A stretch of DNA of 20,220 bases. Source: Cytophagia bacterium. Its GTDB lineage: Bacteria; Bacteroidota; Bacteroidia; UBA7662. The notes below the pieces were generated by a model. The model did not search any database and had not been told where the DNA came from. It saw nothing but the letters and a program-made list of their open reading frames with translations. Positions 1 through 7,370 of the stretch are shown piece by piece. The DNA lies in assembly GCA_009926405.1 (NCBI GenBank), contig RFOZ01000019.1:1-20220 (forward strand), read 5' to 3'. The translations under genes were made by a program, and so were the position numbers. How positions within the stretch are numbered: the first letter of the stretch is position 1; the number at the start of each line of letters is the position of its first letter.

Positions 1-240
1 TTGGAGGGAATCGGATGGGTTGGGGTTCCCGTACGGTTGAGGGTTTTCCTGGATTGTATTGACTGGGGAAGCGGATTCGTTTCGTTCGGTAGGTTCTAAG
101 AACGAGGCAATCCCCAAAGCGGGGTTCTGGTAGGTGCGAACCGCGCCGGCCAGAGACCAGGCCAAAACAGGAACCAGGAACCAGGCCTTTAAGAACCAGG
201 CCCGGACGCTGAGGGCTCGAAGAGGGTTTTTGGGCAACAT
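1..240 (-). CDS. sprA: N-terminus of a secreted protein, probably SprA (T9SS outer-membrane translocon); partial
   Basis: An open frame of 80 codons starts at an ATG at 240 and runs off the window edge. The start is preceded by GGAG about five bases upstream. It lies 16 bases after the ruvA stop on the same strand, so the two are probably co-transcribed. The translation begins with a basic stretch (MLPKNPLRALSVR), then a hydrophobic core with AWFL occurring twice and VPVLAW, and ends in a Pro/Asn/Ser-rich segment (PYGNPNPSDS). This looks like a signal peptide followed by the flexible start of a mature exported protein. From family knowledge, ruvA is commonly followed by sprA in Bacteroidota. 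SprA is the very large outer-membrane channel of the type IX secretion system and is needed for gliding. The identity rests on that gene order and the signal peptide, because no diagnostic SprA domain lies inside the window. Confidence 0.55.
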   Translation of the reverse strand, partial: MLPKNPLRALSVRAWFLKAWFLVPVLAWSLAGAVRTYQNPALGIASFLEPTERNESASPVNTIQENPQPYGNPNPSDSLQ

Positions 241-256
241 AGGCTCCAAAACAGCC

Positions 257-856
257 TTAGAGGCTATGCAATACGGCTTTGATTAGGCCCTGAGAGTCCG
301 AGGGCGCGTTGGTTTGGGCCAAAATGGTCTGTAGACTTTTTTCCATGGCGGGGCGTGAAAAACCCAAAGCGACAAGGGCTAATAACGCTTCTTCGTGGAC
401 TTTCGTACGGGATGCCCCCGTCTGAGAGGCCGCGTTGGTGGTTTCGTCGGAATCCAACGCCGTTACCCGGTCTCGAAGGTCCAGAACCAGCCTTTGGGCG
501 GTTTTGGGGCCTATGCCCTTGATTCGTTGAATTTCGTGAACGGCGCCACGACGAATGGCGTCTTGTAATTCCAAAGGGGAGGTTGAACTCAACACCATGC
601 GAGCGCTTTGTGGGCCGATTCCCTGCACGGACAGGAGATGTTGAAACATTAATTTTTCGTTGGCTTCGGCAAAGCCAAACAGCACATGGGCATCTTCACG
701 AATGCTCAAGTGGGTCAGGATTTTACAGGTTCCCTGTTCGGGTAACAAACCGTAGGTGTGCAAGGATATATGGATTTCGTAACCAACCCCGCCGACATTC
801 AGCAAGAGGAGGGTGGGGCTTTTGCGAACAATTTCGCCCTGAAGAAATGCTATCAC
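257..856 (-). CDS. ruvA: Holliday junction branch migration protein RuvA
   Basis: RuvA forms tetramers that bind four-way Holliday junctions and load the RuvB motor during recombination and repair in the cytoplasm. The chosen GTG start at 856 gives VIAFLQGEIV, which matches the usual RuvA N-terminus (M-I-x-x-L-x-G) and yields 199 residues, close to the 190-205 typical of the family. The frame stays open up to an ATG at 907, but that would add 17 unrelated residues and lie upstream of the likely promoter. Residues 1-62 form the OB-fold. Two helix-hairpin-helix motifs are visible at about 78-89 (VQGIGPQSA) and 112-124 (IKGIGPKTAQRLV). The C-terminal RuvB-contact domain follows an Ala/Thr/Ser-rich linker at about 135-150. 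The gene is divergent from the antiporter gene and is followed by the probable sprA. The identification is firm; only the start is a choice. Confidence 0.95.
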   Translation of the reverse strand: MIAFLQGEIVRKSPTLLLLNVGGVGYEIHISLHTYGLLPEQGTCKILTHLSIREDAHVLFGFAEANEKLMFQHLLSVQGIGPQSARMVLSSTSPLELQDAIRRGAVHEIQRIKGIGPKTAQRLVLDLRDRVTALDSDETTNAASQTGASRTKVHEEALLALVALGFSRPAMEKSLQTILAQTNAPSDSQGLIKAVLHSL

Positions 857-874
857 CGCCTTCGGATTTGACCG

Positions 875-908
875 CAAACATACGATTTTAGCATGTTTAT
901 GGAACAAA
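875..908 (-). promoter_or_regulatory. Bacteroidota-type promoter for ruvA
   Basis: On the minus strand TATGTTTG (positions 882 to 875) matches the Bacteroidota -7 consensus TAnnTTTG. A TTTG (908 to 905) lies 22 bases upstream, near the usual 19-21 base spacing for the -33 element. Transcription would begin near 868, about a dozen bases before the GTG start at 856. This supports the shorter ruvA start. No transcript data are available, so this is a sequence match only. Confidence 0.45.
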
Positions 909-2731
909 ACAAGGGGCTGGGAGCTAATTTTCAGCGTATGACAAAGCGCTTTACCTATCGAATGGCCCTAGGGGCCGTTCTTCTGCTGTTTTTGGCTTTG
1001 GGGGTTTTGAAAAGTGCTGCGAACCCTGTTTTGGAGGCCTTTGGGGCCGAAATGCCCACCTTGACAACCGTCAAGGCCCCGGGGGTTATGTCCATTGTAC
1101 CGCCGTTGGTTGCGGTTTTGATGGCGCTTTTGTTGAAGGAGGTTTATATGTCTTTGCTTTTGGCGGTCTTGAGCGGTGCCTGGATATTGGCTCTGGAGCA
1201 GCAGGGATTTCCAGGCGGAATTTTGAGCGGATTGGTATCGGTGATGGATCGCTATGTGATGGGCGCTTTGTACGACCGGGATCACCTTTCGGTTTTGGTT
1301 TTTTCGATGTTGATTGGAGGGATGGTGGCCTTGCTGTCCCGGAATGGTGGCATGCAGGGTGTGGTTGTTTTTTTGTCGAAGTATGCCAATAATACCCGTT
1401 CAGGTCAATTGGTTACGTGGTTTTTGGGCATTGTTATATTTTTTGACGATTATGCCAATACCCTCTTGGTTGGTAACACCATGCGACCGGTCACCGATCG
1501 GCTTCGTATATCAAGGGCCAAATTGGCTTACCTGGTGGACGCGACGGCTGCCCCGGTGGCTTCCATTGCCTTTATTTCAACATGGATTGGGGCCGAACTG
1601 GGCTATATCAAGGACGGTTTAAAAAACATTGGAGATATTGATATTGCTCCGTATCAGGTTTTTATGGCCTCCATTCCCTATTCGTTTTATTCCTGGCTAA
1701 CGCTGGCGATGATGTTTATTTTGATTTGGAGGCGGCGGGATTTTGGGCCGATGTTGACGGCAGAGCGAGCGGCACGGGCAGGCCGGGATTTTACGGGGGC
1801 CGGGCGATCCAGTGGTGGCGAGGGCGCCACAGGGGCTGAATCAGATGTTAAAGCAGTCGATGGGGACTCGCATGAATTTGATATGAAAGAAGGTTTGAAG
1901 CCTCGGGCCTGGATGGCCCTTGTACCGGTAGCAACGGTGGTTTTTGGGGTTCTTGCGGGTTTGGTCGTTACCGGATGGGATGAGGCCGTATGGGCTGATT
2001 CCACCAAAGGGTTTTGGGTTCGCTGCTCTACGATTATCGGCCAGGCCGATTCTTTCAAGGCTTTGTTGTACGGGTCTTTTGCAGGCTGCGCGGTGGCCTT
2101 GGGGCTTACATTGGGCGCTCGCAGTCTCAGCTTGCAGGAATCCGTGGAATCGGTCGTTCAGGGGTTCAAAACCATGTTGCCGGCTTCTTTGATCTTGGTA
2201 TTGGCTTGGTCTTTGGCCATGTTAACCGAGGAATTGCAAACCGCTACTTATATAAGTCATCGCTTGGTGGCCCTCCAGTGGTCTCCGCTTTGGTTGCCTG
2301 CCTTGGCTTTTGGAGCAGGTGCCTTGGTTGCCTTTAGTACAGGAACCAGCTGGGGAACCATGGCTATTCTCTACCCCTTGTTGCTTCCGGCCGGTTGGGC
2401 CATGCTCAAGGCCCAAGGTTGGGGCGTTGAAGAATCCTTGCCGATTTTTTATCAGTTGGTGAGTTCCATCCTGGCCGGTGCGGTATTGGGGGATCACTGC
2501 TCACCGATTTCGGATACCACCATTATGAGTTCGTTGTCGTCTTCTTGCAATCACTTGGCCCACGTGCGCACCCAGATGCCTTATGCATTAATCGTGGGGG
2601 TTGTTTCGGTCGTGCTGGGTTTGTTGCCGGCGGCCATGGGTTTTTCCCTGTGGTTGATTTATCCCCTTTGTTTGGGAGTCCTTTGGTTGGTGGTGGGCGC
2701 TTGGGGTCAAAATACAGAAACCAACGACTGA
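893..2731 (+). CDS. NhaC-family Na+/H+ antiporter
   Basis: This is a polytopic inner-membrane protein of 612 residues that should exchange Na+ for H+ and so support pH and sodium homeostasis. Hydrophobic segments run through the whole length. Family landmarks are FFDDYANTLLVG near residues 183-194, followed by NTMRPVTDRLRISRAKLAYL, then DATAAPVAS, and in the second half GDHCSPISDTTIMSS near 532-546. These two halves match the paired Na_H_antiporter domains. A hydrophilic Gly/Ser/Asp-rich loop of about 40 residues (roughly 290-330) separates them. Several in-frame ATGs are possible (893, 899, 938, 962) and none has a good ribosome binding site. The segment after 962 is very hydrophobic, so the true start may be downstream of 893. 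The gene is divergent from ruvA and followed by 109 bases before gldA. The family is clear, but ion specificity cannot be read from sequence. Confidence 0.88.
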   Translation: MFMEQNKGLGANFQRMTKRFTYRMALGAVLLLFLALGVLKSAANPVLEAFGAEMPTLTTVKAPGVMSIVPPLVAVLMALLLKEVYMSLLLAVLSGAWILALEQQGFPGGILSGLVSVMDRYVMGALYDRDHLSVLVFSMLIGGMVALLSRNGGMQGVVVFLSKYANNTRSGQLVTWFLGIVIFFDDYANTLLVGNTMRPVTDRLRISRAKLAYLVDATAAPVASIAFISTWIGAELGYIKDGLKNIGDIDIAPYQVFMASIPYSFYSWLTLAMMFILIWRRRDFGPMLTAERAARAGRDFTGAGRSSGGEGATGAESDVKAVDGDSHEFDMKEGLKPRAWMALVPVATVVFGVLAGLVVTGWDEAVWADSTKGFWVRCSTIIGQADSFKALLYGSFAGCAVALGLTLGARSLSLQESVESVVQGFKTMLPASLILVLAWSLAMLTEELQTATYISHRLVALQWSPLWLPALAFGAGALVAFSTGTSWGTMAILYPLLLPAGWAMLKAQGWGVEESLPIFYQLVSSILAGAVLGDHCSPISDTTIMSSLSSSCNHLAHVRTQMPYALIVGVVSVVLGLLPAAMGFSLWLIYPLCLGVLWLVVGAWGQNTETND

Positions 2732-2785
2732 ACCAATCCCGGGATGCGGCTCGCATTGATTCAACCCAAGTGGGGGTCCATGCTT

Positions 2786-2793
2786 TAAATTTG
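2786..2793 (+). promoter_or_regulatory. Candidate -7 element for the gldAFG operon
   Basis: TAAATTTG fits the Bacteroidota -7 consensus TAnnTTTG and lies 47 bases upstream of the gldA TTG start, in the 109-base gap after the antiporter gene. No good TTTG is visible at the -33 distance, so the match is partial. The rest of the 2732-2840 gap shows no convincing terminator. Confidence 0.35.
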
Positions 2794-2840
2794 CCCTCCT
2801 TCCCTGCGAAGCACCATCGTCTTTTTAGAACCTCTTTCCA

Positions 2841-3770
2841 TTGTCCATCGTTGTTAACAACCTAACCCGGCATTACGGCGCCCAAAAGGCGGTGGATGCC
2901 TTGAGTTTTGAGGTCCGCAGCGGTCAGGTGGTTGGATTGCTGGGCCCCAACGGAGCCGGCAAATCGACCACGATGAAAATGCTGACTTCGTACCTAAAGC
3001 CGGACGGGGGCTCCGCCTTGGTGGGAGGAAAGGACGTGGAGAAAGAGTCTCTTGAAGTGCGACGGCTCCTGGGATACCTCCCCGAAAGCAATCCGCTATA
3101 TACCGACATGTATGTCCGGGAGTATTTGCTTTCAGTGGCTGCTTTTTATCAATTGGACAACCCGCATCGACGGGTCGAAAAGATGATTGAGCAAACCGGT
3201 TTGGGACCGGAATCGCATAAGCGCATTGTTCAGCTTTCCAAGGGTTACCGTCAACGGGTTGGATTGGCTCAGGCGTTGGTTCACGATCCACGCGTTTTGA
3301 TTTTGGACGAACCAACGTCCGGCCTGGATCCCAATCAATTGGTAGGGATACGGGAGTTGATCATGGGCCTTGCGTCCGACAAAACCGTTTTGTTGAGCAC
3401 CCATATCTTGCAAGAAGTCGAGTGGATGTGCCCCCGGGTTTTGATTATTCACAAGGGACGATTGGTGGCCGATGATACCATCCAAAACCTACGTTCCCGC
3501 ATTGGCAACGGGGGCTTGGAAGTGGAATGGGATCGTGAACCGGATTGGAATCAATTGGCTAGCCTTTCAGGGGTTCGTGCTTTGAATCGTCGTACAGCCC
3601 AAAGTTGCGTTCTTGAGGCCGGGGAGGGCGTTGATCTCTCGGCGGCGGTGTTTGATTGGTCGGTGGCCCAAGGCCTTCGGGTGGTTCGGATGGAAAAACC
3701 AGCCGCCAAGGATTTGGAATCTGTCTTTAGGGAATTAACGGCCGCCAGGCCCCAAAACCTTCCTGCATAA
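2841..3770 (+). CDS. gldA: GldA, gliding-motility ABC transporter ATP-binding protein
   Basis: GldA is the cytoplasmic ATPase of the GldA-GldF-GldG ABC transporter that supports gliding in Bacteroidota. The 309-residue protein has Walker A GPNGAGKST at 35-43, a Q-loop region in which PES (81-83) stands where many ABC proteins have Gln, the signature LSKGYRQRVG at 132-141, Walker B VLILDEPTSGLDP at 152-164, and the switch His at 188 in STHIL. The C-terminal 90 residues form the accessory region expected for this branch. The start is a TTG at 2841, giving MSIVVNNLTRHYGAQKA, which aligns with the usual GldA start; there is no alternative ATG. The stop TAA shares its last A with the ATG of gldF, which implies translational coupling. 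A generic ABC-2 exporter ATPase would look similar, but the gldF-gldG partners make GldA the best call. Confidence 0.9.
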   Translation: MSIVVNNLTRHYGAQKAVDALSFEVRSGQVVGLLGPNGAGKSTTMKMLTSYLKPDGGSALVGGKDVEKESLEVRRLLGYLPESNPLYTDMYVREYLLSVAAFYQLDNPHRRVEKMIEQTGLGPESHKRIVQLSKGYRQRVGLAQALVHDPRVLILDEPTSGLDPNQLVGIRELIMGLASDKTVLLSTHILQEVEWMCPRVLIIHKGRLVADDTIQNLRSRIGNGGLEVEWDREPDWNQLASLSGVRALNRRTAQSCVLEAGEGVDLSAAVFDWSVAQGLRVVRMEKPAAKDLESVFRELTAARPQNLPA

Positions 3771-4495
3771 TGTGGGCTATTTGGCGTAGAGAATGGAACG
3801 GCTTTTTGAACAGCCTGGTAGCCTACATCGCCATGGTTGTTTTTTTGTTGATAACCGGGTTGTTTATCTGGGTTTTTCCGGATTATTCAATTCTTGAATT
3901 TGGCTATGCCCAACTGGACCAACTCTTTGTTATAGGCCCGTGGGTTTTGATGTTTTTGGTTCCGGCGGTGACCATGCGGTTTTTTTCGGAGGAAAAGCGA
4001 AGCGGTACGGCCGAACTTTTGTTTACCAGGCCGGTCAGTACGACCGGTGTGGTATTGGGTAAGTTTTTGGCGGGCTGGGCCTTGGTTTTGTTTAGCGTTT
4101 TGCCTACTTTATGTTATGTTGCGGCTCTTTATTATTTGGCCGAGCCGGTCGGTAACCTGGACTTGGGAGGAATTGCGGGTTCTTACTTGGGATTGATTTT
4201 GCTGGGCGGGGTTTTTGCGGGAATTGGAACTTGGGCATCCGCTGTTACGGAACATCCGGTGGTTTCCTTTGTTTTGGGGGTTTTTCTGTGCTTTTTTATG
4301 TATGCCGCCTTTGATTCCCTGCGGTTTTTGCCTCTTCCCAATACGGCTTTGTTGGTCATCGAACAATTGGGCATAGGTGCCCATTTTGAGAGCATGAGCA
4401 AGGGTGTCGTGGATTTGCGCGATTTGGTCTACTTTGCCAGTGTGGCTATGTTTTTTCTGTTCTGGACCCGAACGGTTCTGGACCAACGGACATGA
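3770..4495 (+). CDS. gldF: GldF, ABC-2 permease of the gliding-motility transporter
   Basis: This 241-residue integral membrane protein has about six hydrophobic segments and should form the membrane channel driven by GldA. ABC-2 permease hallmarks include an N-terminal MWAIWRREWNGFLNSLVAYI, a first transmembrane helix at about 17-37, and the conserved cytoplasmic turn RFFSEEKRSGTAELLFTRPV near 82-101, which precedes the third helix. The ATG at 3770 overlaps the gldA stop by one base, and the gldF stop overlaps the gldG start by four bases (ATGA). The three proteins should therefore be made in a fixed ratio. The length and the partner order match GldF rather than a random ABC-2 permease. Confidence 0.9.
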   Translation: MWAIWRREWNGFLNSLVAYIAMVVFLLITGLFIWVFPDYSILEFGYAQLDQLFVIGPWVLMFLVPAVTMRFFSEEKRSGTAELLFTRPVSTTGVVLGKFLAGWALVLFSVLPTLCYVAALYYLAEPVGNLDLGGIAGSYLGLILLGGVFAGIGTWASAVTEHPVVSFVLGVFLCFFMYAAFDSLRFLPLPNTALLVIEQLGIGAHFESMSKGVVDLRDLVYFASVAMFFLFWTRTVLDQRT

Positions 4496-6216
4496 TCAGC
4501 AAAGTCTTGAACTCTGTGCAGTCGACGGTACGGCTTTTGCTGGTACTGGGAGCCCTCGTCTTGGTCAATCTATTGGTTTCCTTTGTGAACCTTCGTTTGG
4601 ACCTTACCGAAGAGCAGCGTTATTCATTGCATCCGAATACCCGTTCCTTGATGAACAAATTGCCGGATGTTGTTTTTGTGCGGGTTTACCTGGAAGGCGA
4701 TTTCCCCCCTGGTTTTCGAAAATTGCGGAATGCCGCCGAGGATTTGTTACAGCAAATGCGAAGGGAATCCGGAGGCAAACTGGAATTTGAATTCAAAGAC
4801 CCATCGGCTCAGCCGGACCAACGAACCCGCGATGAACTCTATCAACAGCTATACAAGCAAGGGTTGCAGCCTACTGATTTGCAGGTAAGGGGCGAGGATC
4901 AATCGCTGCGCCGTCAGGTAATTTGGCCCGGCGCGATGGTTTATTACCGGGGGCAAGAGAAAGCGGTTAATCTATTGTTAGGCGGCGGCTCCGGGTCTTC
5001 GCCGATGCAGGTTTTGAATGCCTCGGAGGAAAACATGGAATTTGCTTTGGTTGATGTTATTGATAAGATCATTCGAATCAAAAAACAAAAAATCGCGTTT
5101 AGCGAAGGCCACGGGGAATTGGAGCCGGCTTTGGTTTCGGATTTTGCGAAGAGCCTTAGCGAACACTACACGGTAACGCGTTACGATCTCAACAAAACCG
5201 AAGCGGTTCCTGCGGACATTGATTTGCTCGTGGTGGCCAAGCCGTCTATTTATTTCAGCGATTGGGCCCGGTACAAATTGGACCACTTTGTTATGCGAGG
5301 GGGTCGGATATTGTGGTGTTTGGAGGGCGTGGGAGCATCCATGGATTCTATGGGTTCCGAAAACGCTTTTATGGCGATGCCGTTGGAAACGGGTTTGGAA
5401 GACCTACTCTTTCGATACGGCATTCGTATCAATGCGAACCTGGTTCAGGACTTCAGGGCCGCTCCCATACCGATTGTGTACGGTTCGATGGGGGGCCAAC
5501 CCCAAACCAAATTGTATCCTTGGTATTATTATCCTTTGGTTATTGGTGACGGACAGCATCCGCTTTCGCGGAATTTGGATCCGGTTTTGATGCGATTTGT
5601 GAGCAGTATCGATACGGTAACCGCACCCGGTTTGACCAAAAAGATTTTGTTAACCTCCTCTGATCGAAGCCGGGTGCTGGCCTCTCCATTGCGCGTGCAT
5701 TTGGGTACGGCCACCGAGGCCCTCGAAGAAAGTCAATTCCAAAGGCAGCCACTTCCCTTGGCGGTTTTGTTGGAGGGAACTTTTTATTCGGCCTACCGCA
5801 AGCGAATTCTGAATGATTTTGCGTTGAGGGCGGTGGATTCCTTGGGTATGAATCCGATGGATAGCATTCGCAACGGGCGAATGATTGTTGTGGCCGATGG
5901 AGATATGTTACGAAACGAGGTTAGACCGTCCACGGGGGATATCTATCCCTTGGGGCTGGATCGATTTACGGGTCAGCAATACGGGAACCGAAACTTTGCT
6001 TTGAACACCGTCGCTTATCTGCTGGAGGATCAAAGTACGATAGAGCTCAGGGCACGCAAAATCAGTTTGCGTCTTTTGGATGGAAGCAAGCTTAAAACCC
6101 AAAAAATCTTCTGGCAAGTTTTTAATTTAGGCTTTCCTTTGGTTTTGTTGCTGGTTTTTGGGGCCTGGAGATTTTATATCCGCCGCAGACGCTATACCCG
6201 CCCATTGGTGGACTAA
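4492..6216 (+). CDS. gldG: GldG, substrate-binding-like component of the gliding-motility ABC transporter
   Basis: GldG is a 574-residue protein anchored in the inner membrane by a helix at each end, with most of its mass in the periplasm. The first helix lies at about 13-36 (LLLVLGALVLVNLLVSFV) and the last at about 545-561, followed by a basic tail (RRRRYTR) that should sit in the cytoplasm. After the first helix come LDLTEEQRYSLHPNTRSLM and LPDVVFVRVYLEGDFPPGF, the usual opening of the GldG/ABC-type unknown domain. IAFSEGHGELE near 204-214 is another typical family segment. The gene overlaps gldF by four bases and is followed after 11 bases by a DUF4340-type gene. Its exact role in gliding is not settled in the field; a ligand is unknown. 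Confidence 0.9.
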   Translation: MISKVLNSVQSTVRLLLVLGALVLVNLLVSFVNLRLDLTEEQRYSLHPNTRSLMNKLPDVVFVRVYLEGDFPPGFRKLRNAAEDLLQQMRRESGGKLEFEFKDPSAQPDQRTRDELYQQLYKQGLQPTDLQVRGEDQSLRRQVIWPGAMVYYRGQEKAVNLLLGGGSGSSPMQVLNASEENMEFALVDVIDKIIRIKKQKIAFSEGHGELEPALVSDFAKSLSEHYTVTRYDLNKTEAVPADIDLLVVAKPSIYFSDWARYKLDHFVMRGGRILWCLEGVGASMDSMGSENAFMAMPLETGLEDLLFRYGIRINANLVQDFRAAPIPIVYGSMGGQPQTKLYPWYYYPLVIGDGQHPLSRNLDPVLMRFVSSIDTVTAPGLTKKILLTSSDRSRVLASPLRVHLGTATEALEESQFQRQPLPLAVLLEGTFYSAYRKRILNDFALRAVDSLGMNPMDSIRNGRMIVVADGDMLRNEVRPSTGDIYPLGLDRFTGQQYGNRNFALNTVAYLLEDQSTIELRARKISLRLLDGSKLKTQKIFWQVFNLGFPLVLLLVFGAWRFYIRRRRYTRPLVD

Positions 6217-6227
6217 ACGGGCCTTTC

Positions 6228-7244
6228 ATGAAAAAAAACCTACCCTATTTTTTGGTCTTCGGCGTTTTGGCGCTTTTGAGTTGGATGGTCTGGCGTCAGC
6301 GAAGTGCCGGGACGCTCAAGGCATCGGAGACGGCTTTTGGAATTGAGGATACGGCCTCTGTGATTCGGATTTTTATGGCAGACCGCAAAGGACAACAATT
6401 GACATTGGAGCGGCAACCCGGTGGGGCATGGACTCTTAATCAAACCAAAACTCCACGCCCGGATGCTGTACAAACTCTTTTGGAAACCATTCGCCGTTGG
6501 GAGGTCAAAACCCCGGTACCTCGTCCGGCAGTTCAAACCGTATTCCGTAACCTTGCCACGTTGGGGGTGAAAGTGGAGGTTTATTTGGCGAACAAGGAAA
6601 AGAAAGTGTATTACGTGGGTTCAGGGACCCCGGATATGCGAGGTACTTACGCCATGATTGAGGGTTCCGAATTGCCCTATGTTTTGCATTTACCGGGCTG
6701 GGAGGGTTATTTGAGTACCCGGTTTTTTACAGACGAGGAAGAAATGCGCGAAAGGGTGCTTTTGCGCCTTCGGCCCGATTCACTGGAACGCCTGGTTGTG
6801 GAGTACCCATACGAGCCCGAAGAGAGTTACGAATTGCTACGTCAACCGGAGGGTGGGATGAAATTGAGAGCCTTCGACCCAAAGTCTGGTCAAAGCGGCC
6901 AAGAATTGAATTTCAACCCTGCAGCGGTGGTTTCTTTGTGGCAGGGTTTTGGGTTTATGCCGGTGGAGGGCTTTGAAAACAATCAACCCATGCGTGATAG
7001 TGTCCCAAGCCGTGTTCCCGAAAAAATGCGGGTCCGGTTATGGGAAAAGTCCGGGCGATTGCATTTGATATCCGTTTATCCCAAAAGTCAGCTGAACCAG
7101 TTGGATGTGGTTTTGTTGAATGTTGCACCCGATTTGGACCGGGATTATTTCTATCATCACGGGATGAACGAATTTGGGGTTTTACAACGGAGGGCCATTC
7201 CGTGGTTCTATGCAAAACGAAGCCAACTGACCCTCGGCTCTTGA
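6228..7244 (+). CDS. DUF4340-type membrane-anchored periplasmic protein of the gld operon
   Basis: This 338-residue protein has one N-terminal membrane helix (about 6-22, YFLVFGVLALLSWMVW) after MKKNLP, then a soluble, probably periplasmic domain. Segments such as the strand-rich SVIRIFMADRKGQQLTLERQ, GAWTLNQ, the VYYVGSGTPDMRGTYAMIEG block and LSTRFFTDEEEMRERVL near 160-180 fit the DUF4340 type, which often travels with GldG-like ABC-2 transporters. Only 11 bases separate it from gldG, so it should be the fourth gene of the same transcript. No catalytic motif is visible. I infer that it is an accessory part of the transporter, possibly stacking on GldG outside the membrane. The function is unknown, and the family call is by pattern only. 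Confidence 0.7.
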   Translation: MKKNLPYFLVFGVLALLSWMVWRQRSAGTLKASETAFGIEDTASVIRIFMADRKGQQLTLERQPGGAWTLNQTKTPRPDAVQTLLETIRRWEVKTPVPRPAVQTVFRNLATLGVKVEVYLANKEKKVYYVGSGTPDMRGTYAMIEGSELPYVLHLPGWEGYLSTRFFTDEEEMRERVLLRLRPDSLERLVVEYPYEPEESYELLRQPEGGMKLRAFDPKSGQSGQELNFNPAAVVSLWQGFGFMPVEGFENNQPMRDSVPSRVPEKMRVRLWEKSGRLHLISVYPKSQLNQLDVVLLNVAPDLDRDYFYHHGMNEFGVLQRRAIPWFYAKRSQLTLGS

Positions 7245-7255
7245 GTAGAAAATCG

Positions 7256-7285
7256 TAGGGTTCTTGGATGGGAAATCCTATTTTT
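7256..7285 (+). terminator. Weak intrinsic terminator after the gld operon
   Basis: TAGGGTT (7256-7262) pairs with AATCCTA (7274-7280), with one G-T pair and an 11-base loop, and is followed directly by five Ts (7281-7285). The stem begins 11 bases after the DUF4340-gene stop. It is short and not GC-rich, so readthrough into dnaN is likely. The end of the stem and the T-run also read TATTTTTG (7279-7286), a match to the Bacteroidota -7 consensus, so the site could instead, or also, serve a dnaN promoter. Confidence 0.35.
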
Positions 7286-7370
7286 GGGGAAAAATTGAAC
7301 AAAAGCACCCCAAACCCCCCGCGGACATTCTAAATTGCCTCTTGAATCTTCTTCATCCCAAAGCCAACCC

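Noticed and set aside
583..891. Plus-strand open frame opposite ruvA
   Set aside because: It is antisense to ruvA, has no recognisable domain, and the ruvA translation has clear helix-hairpin-helix motifs.
2854..3315. Minus-strand open frame of 153 codons opposite gldA
   Set aside because: It covers the Walker A to Walker B region of gldA in reverse, and the Pro/Arg-rich translation is typical of an antisense shadow.
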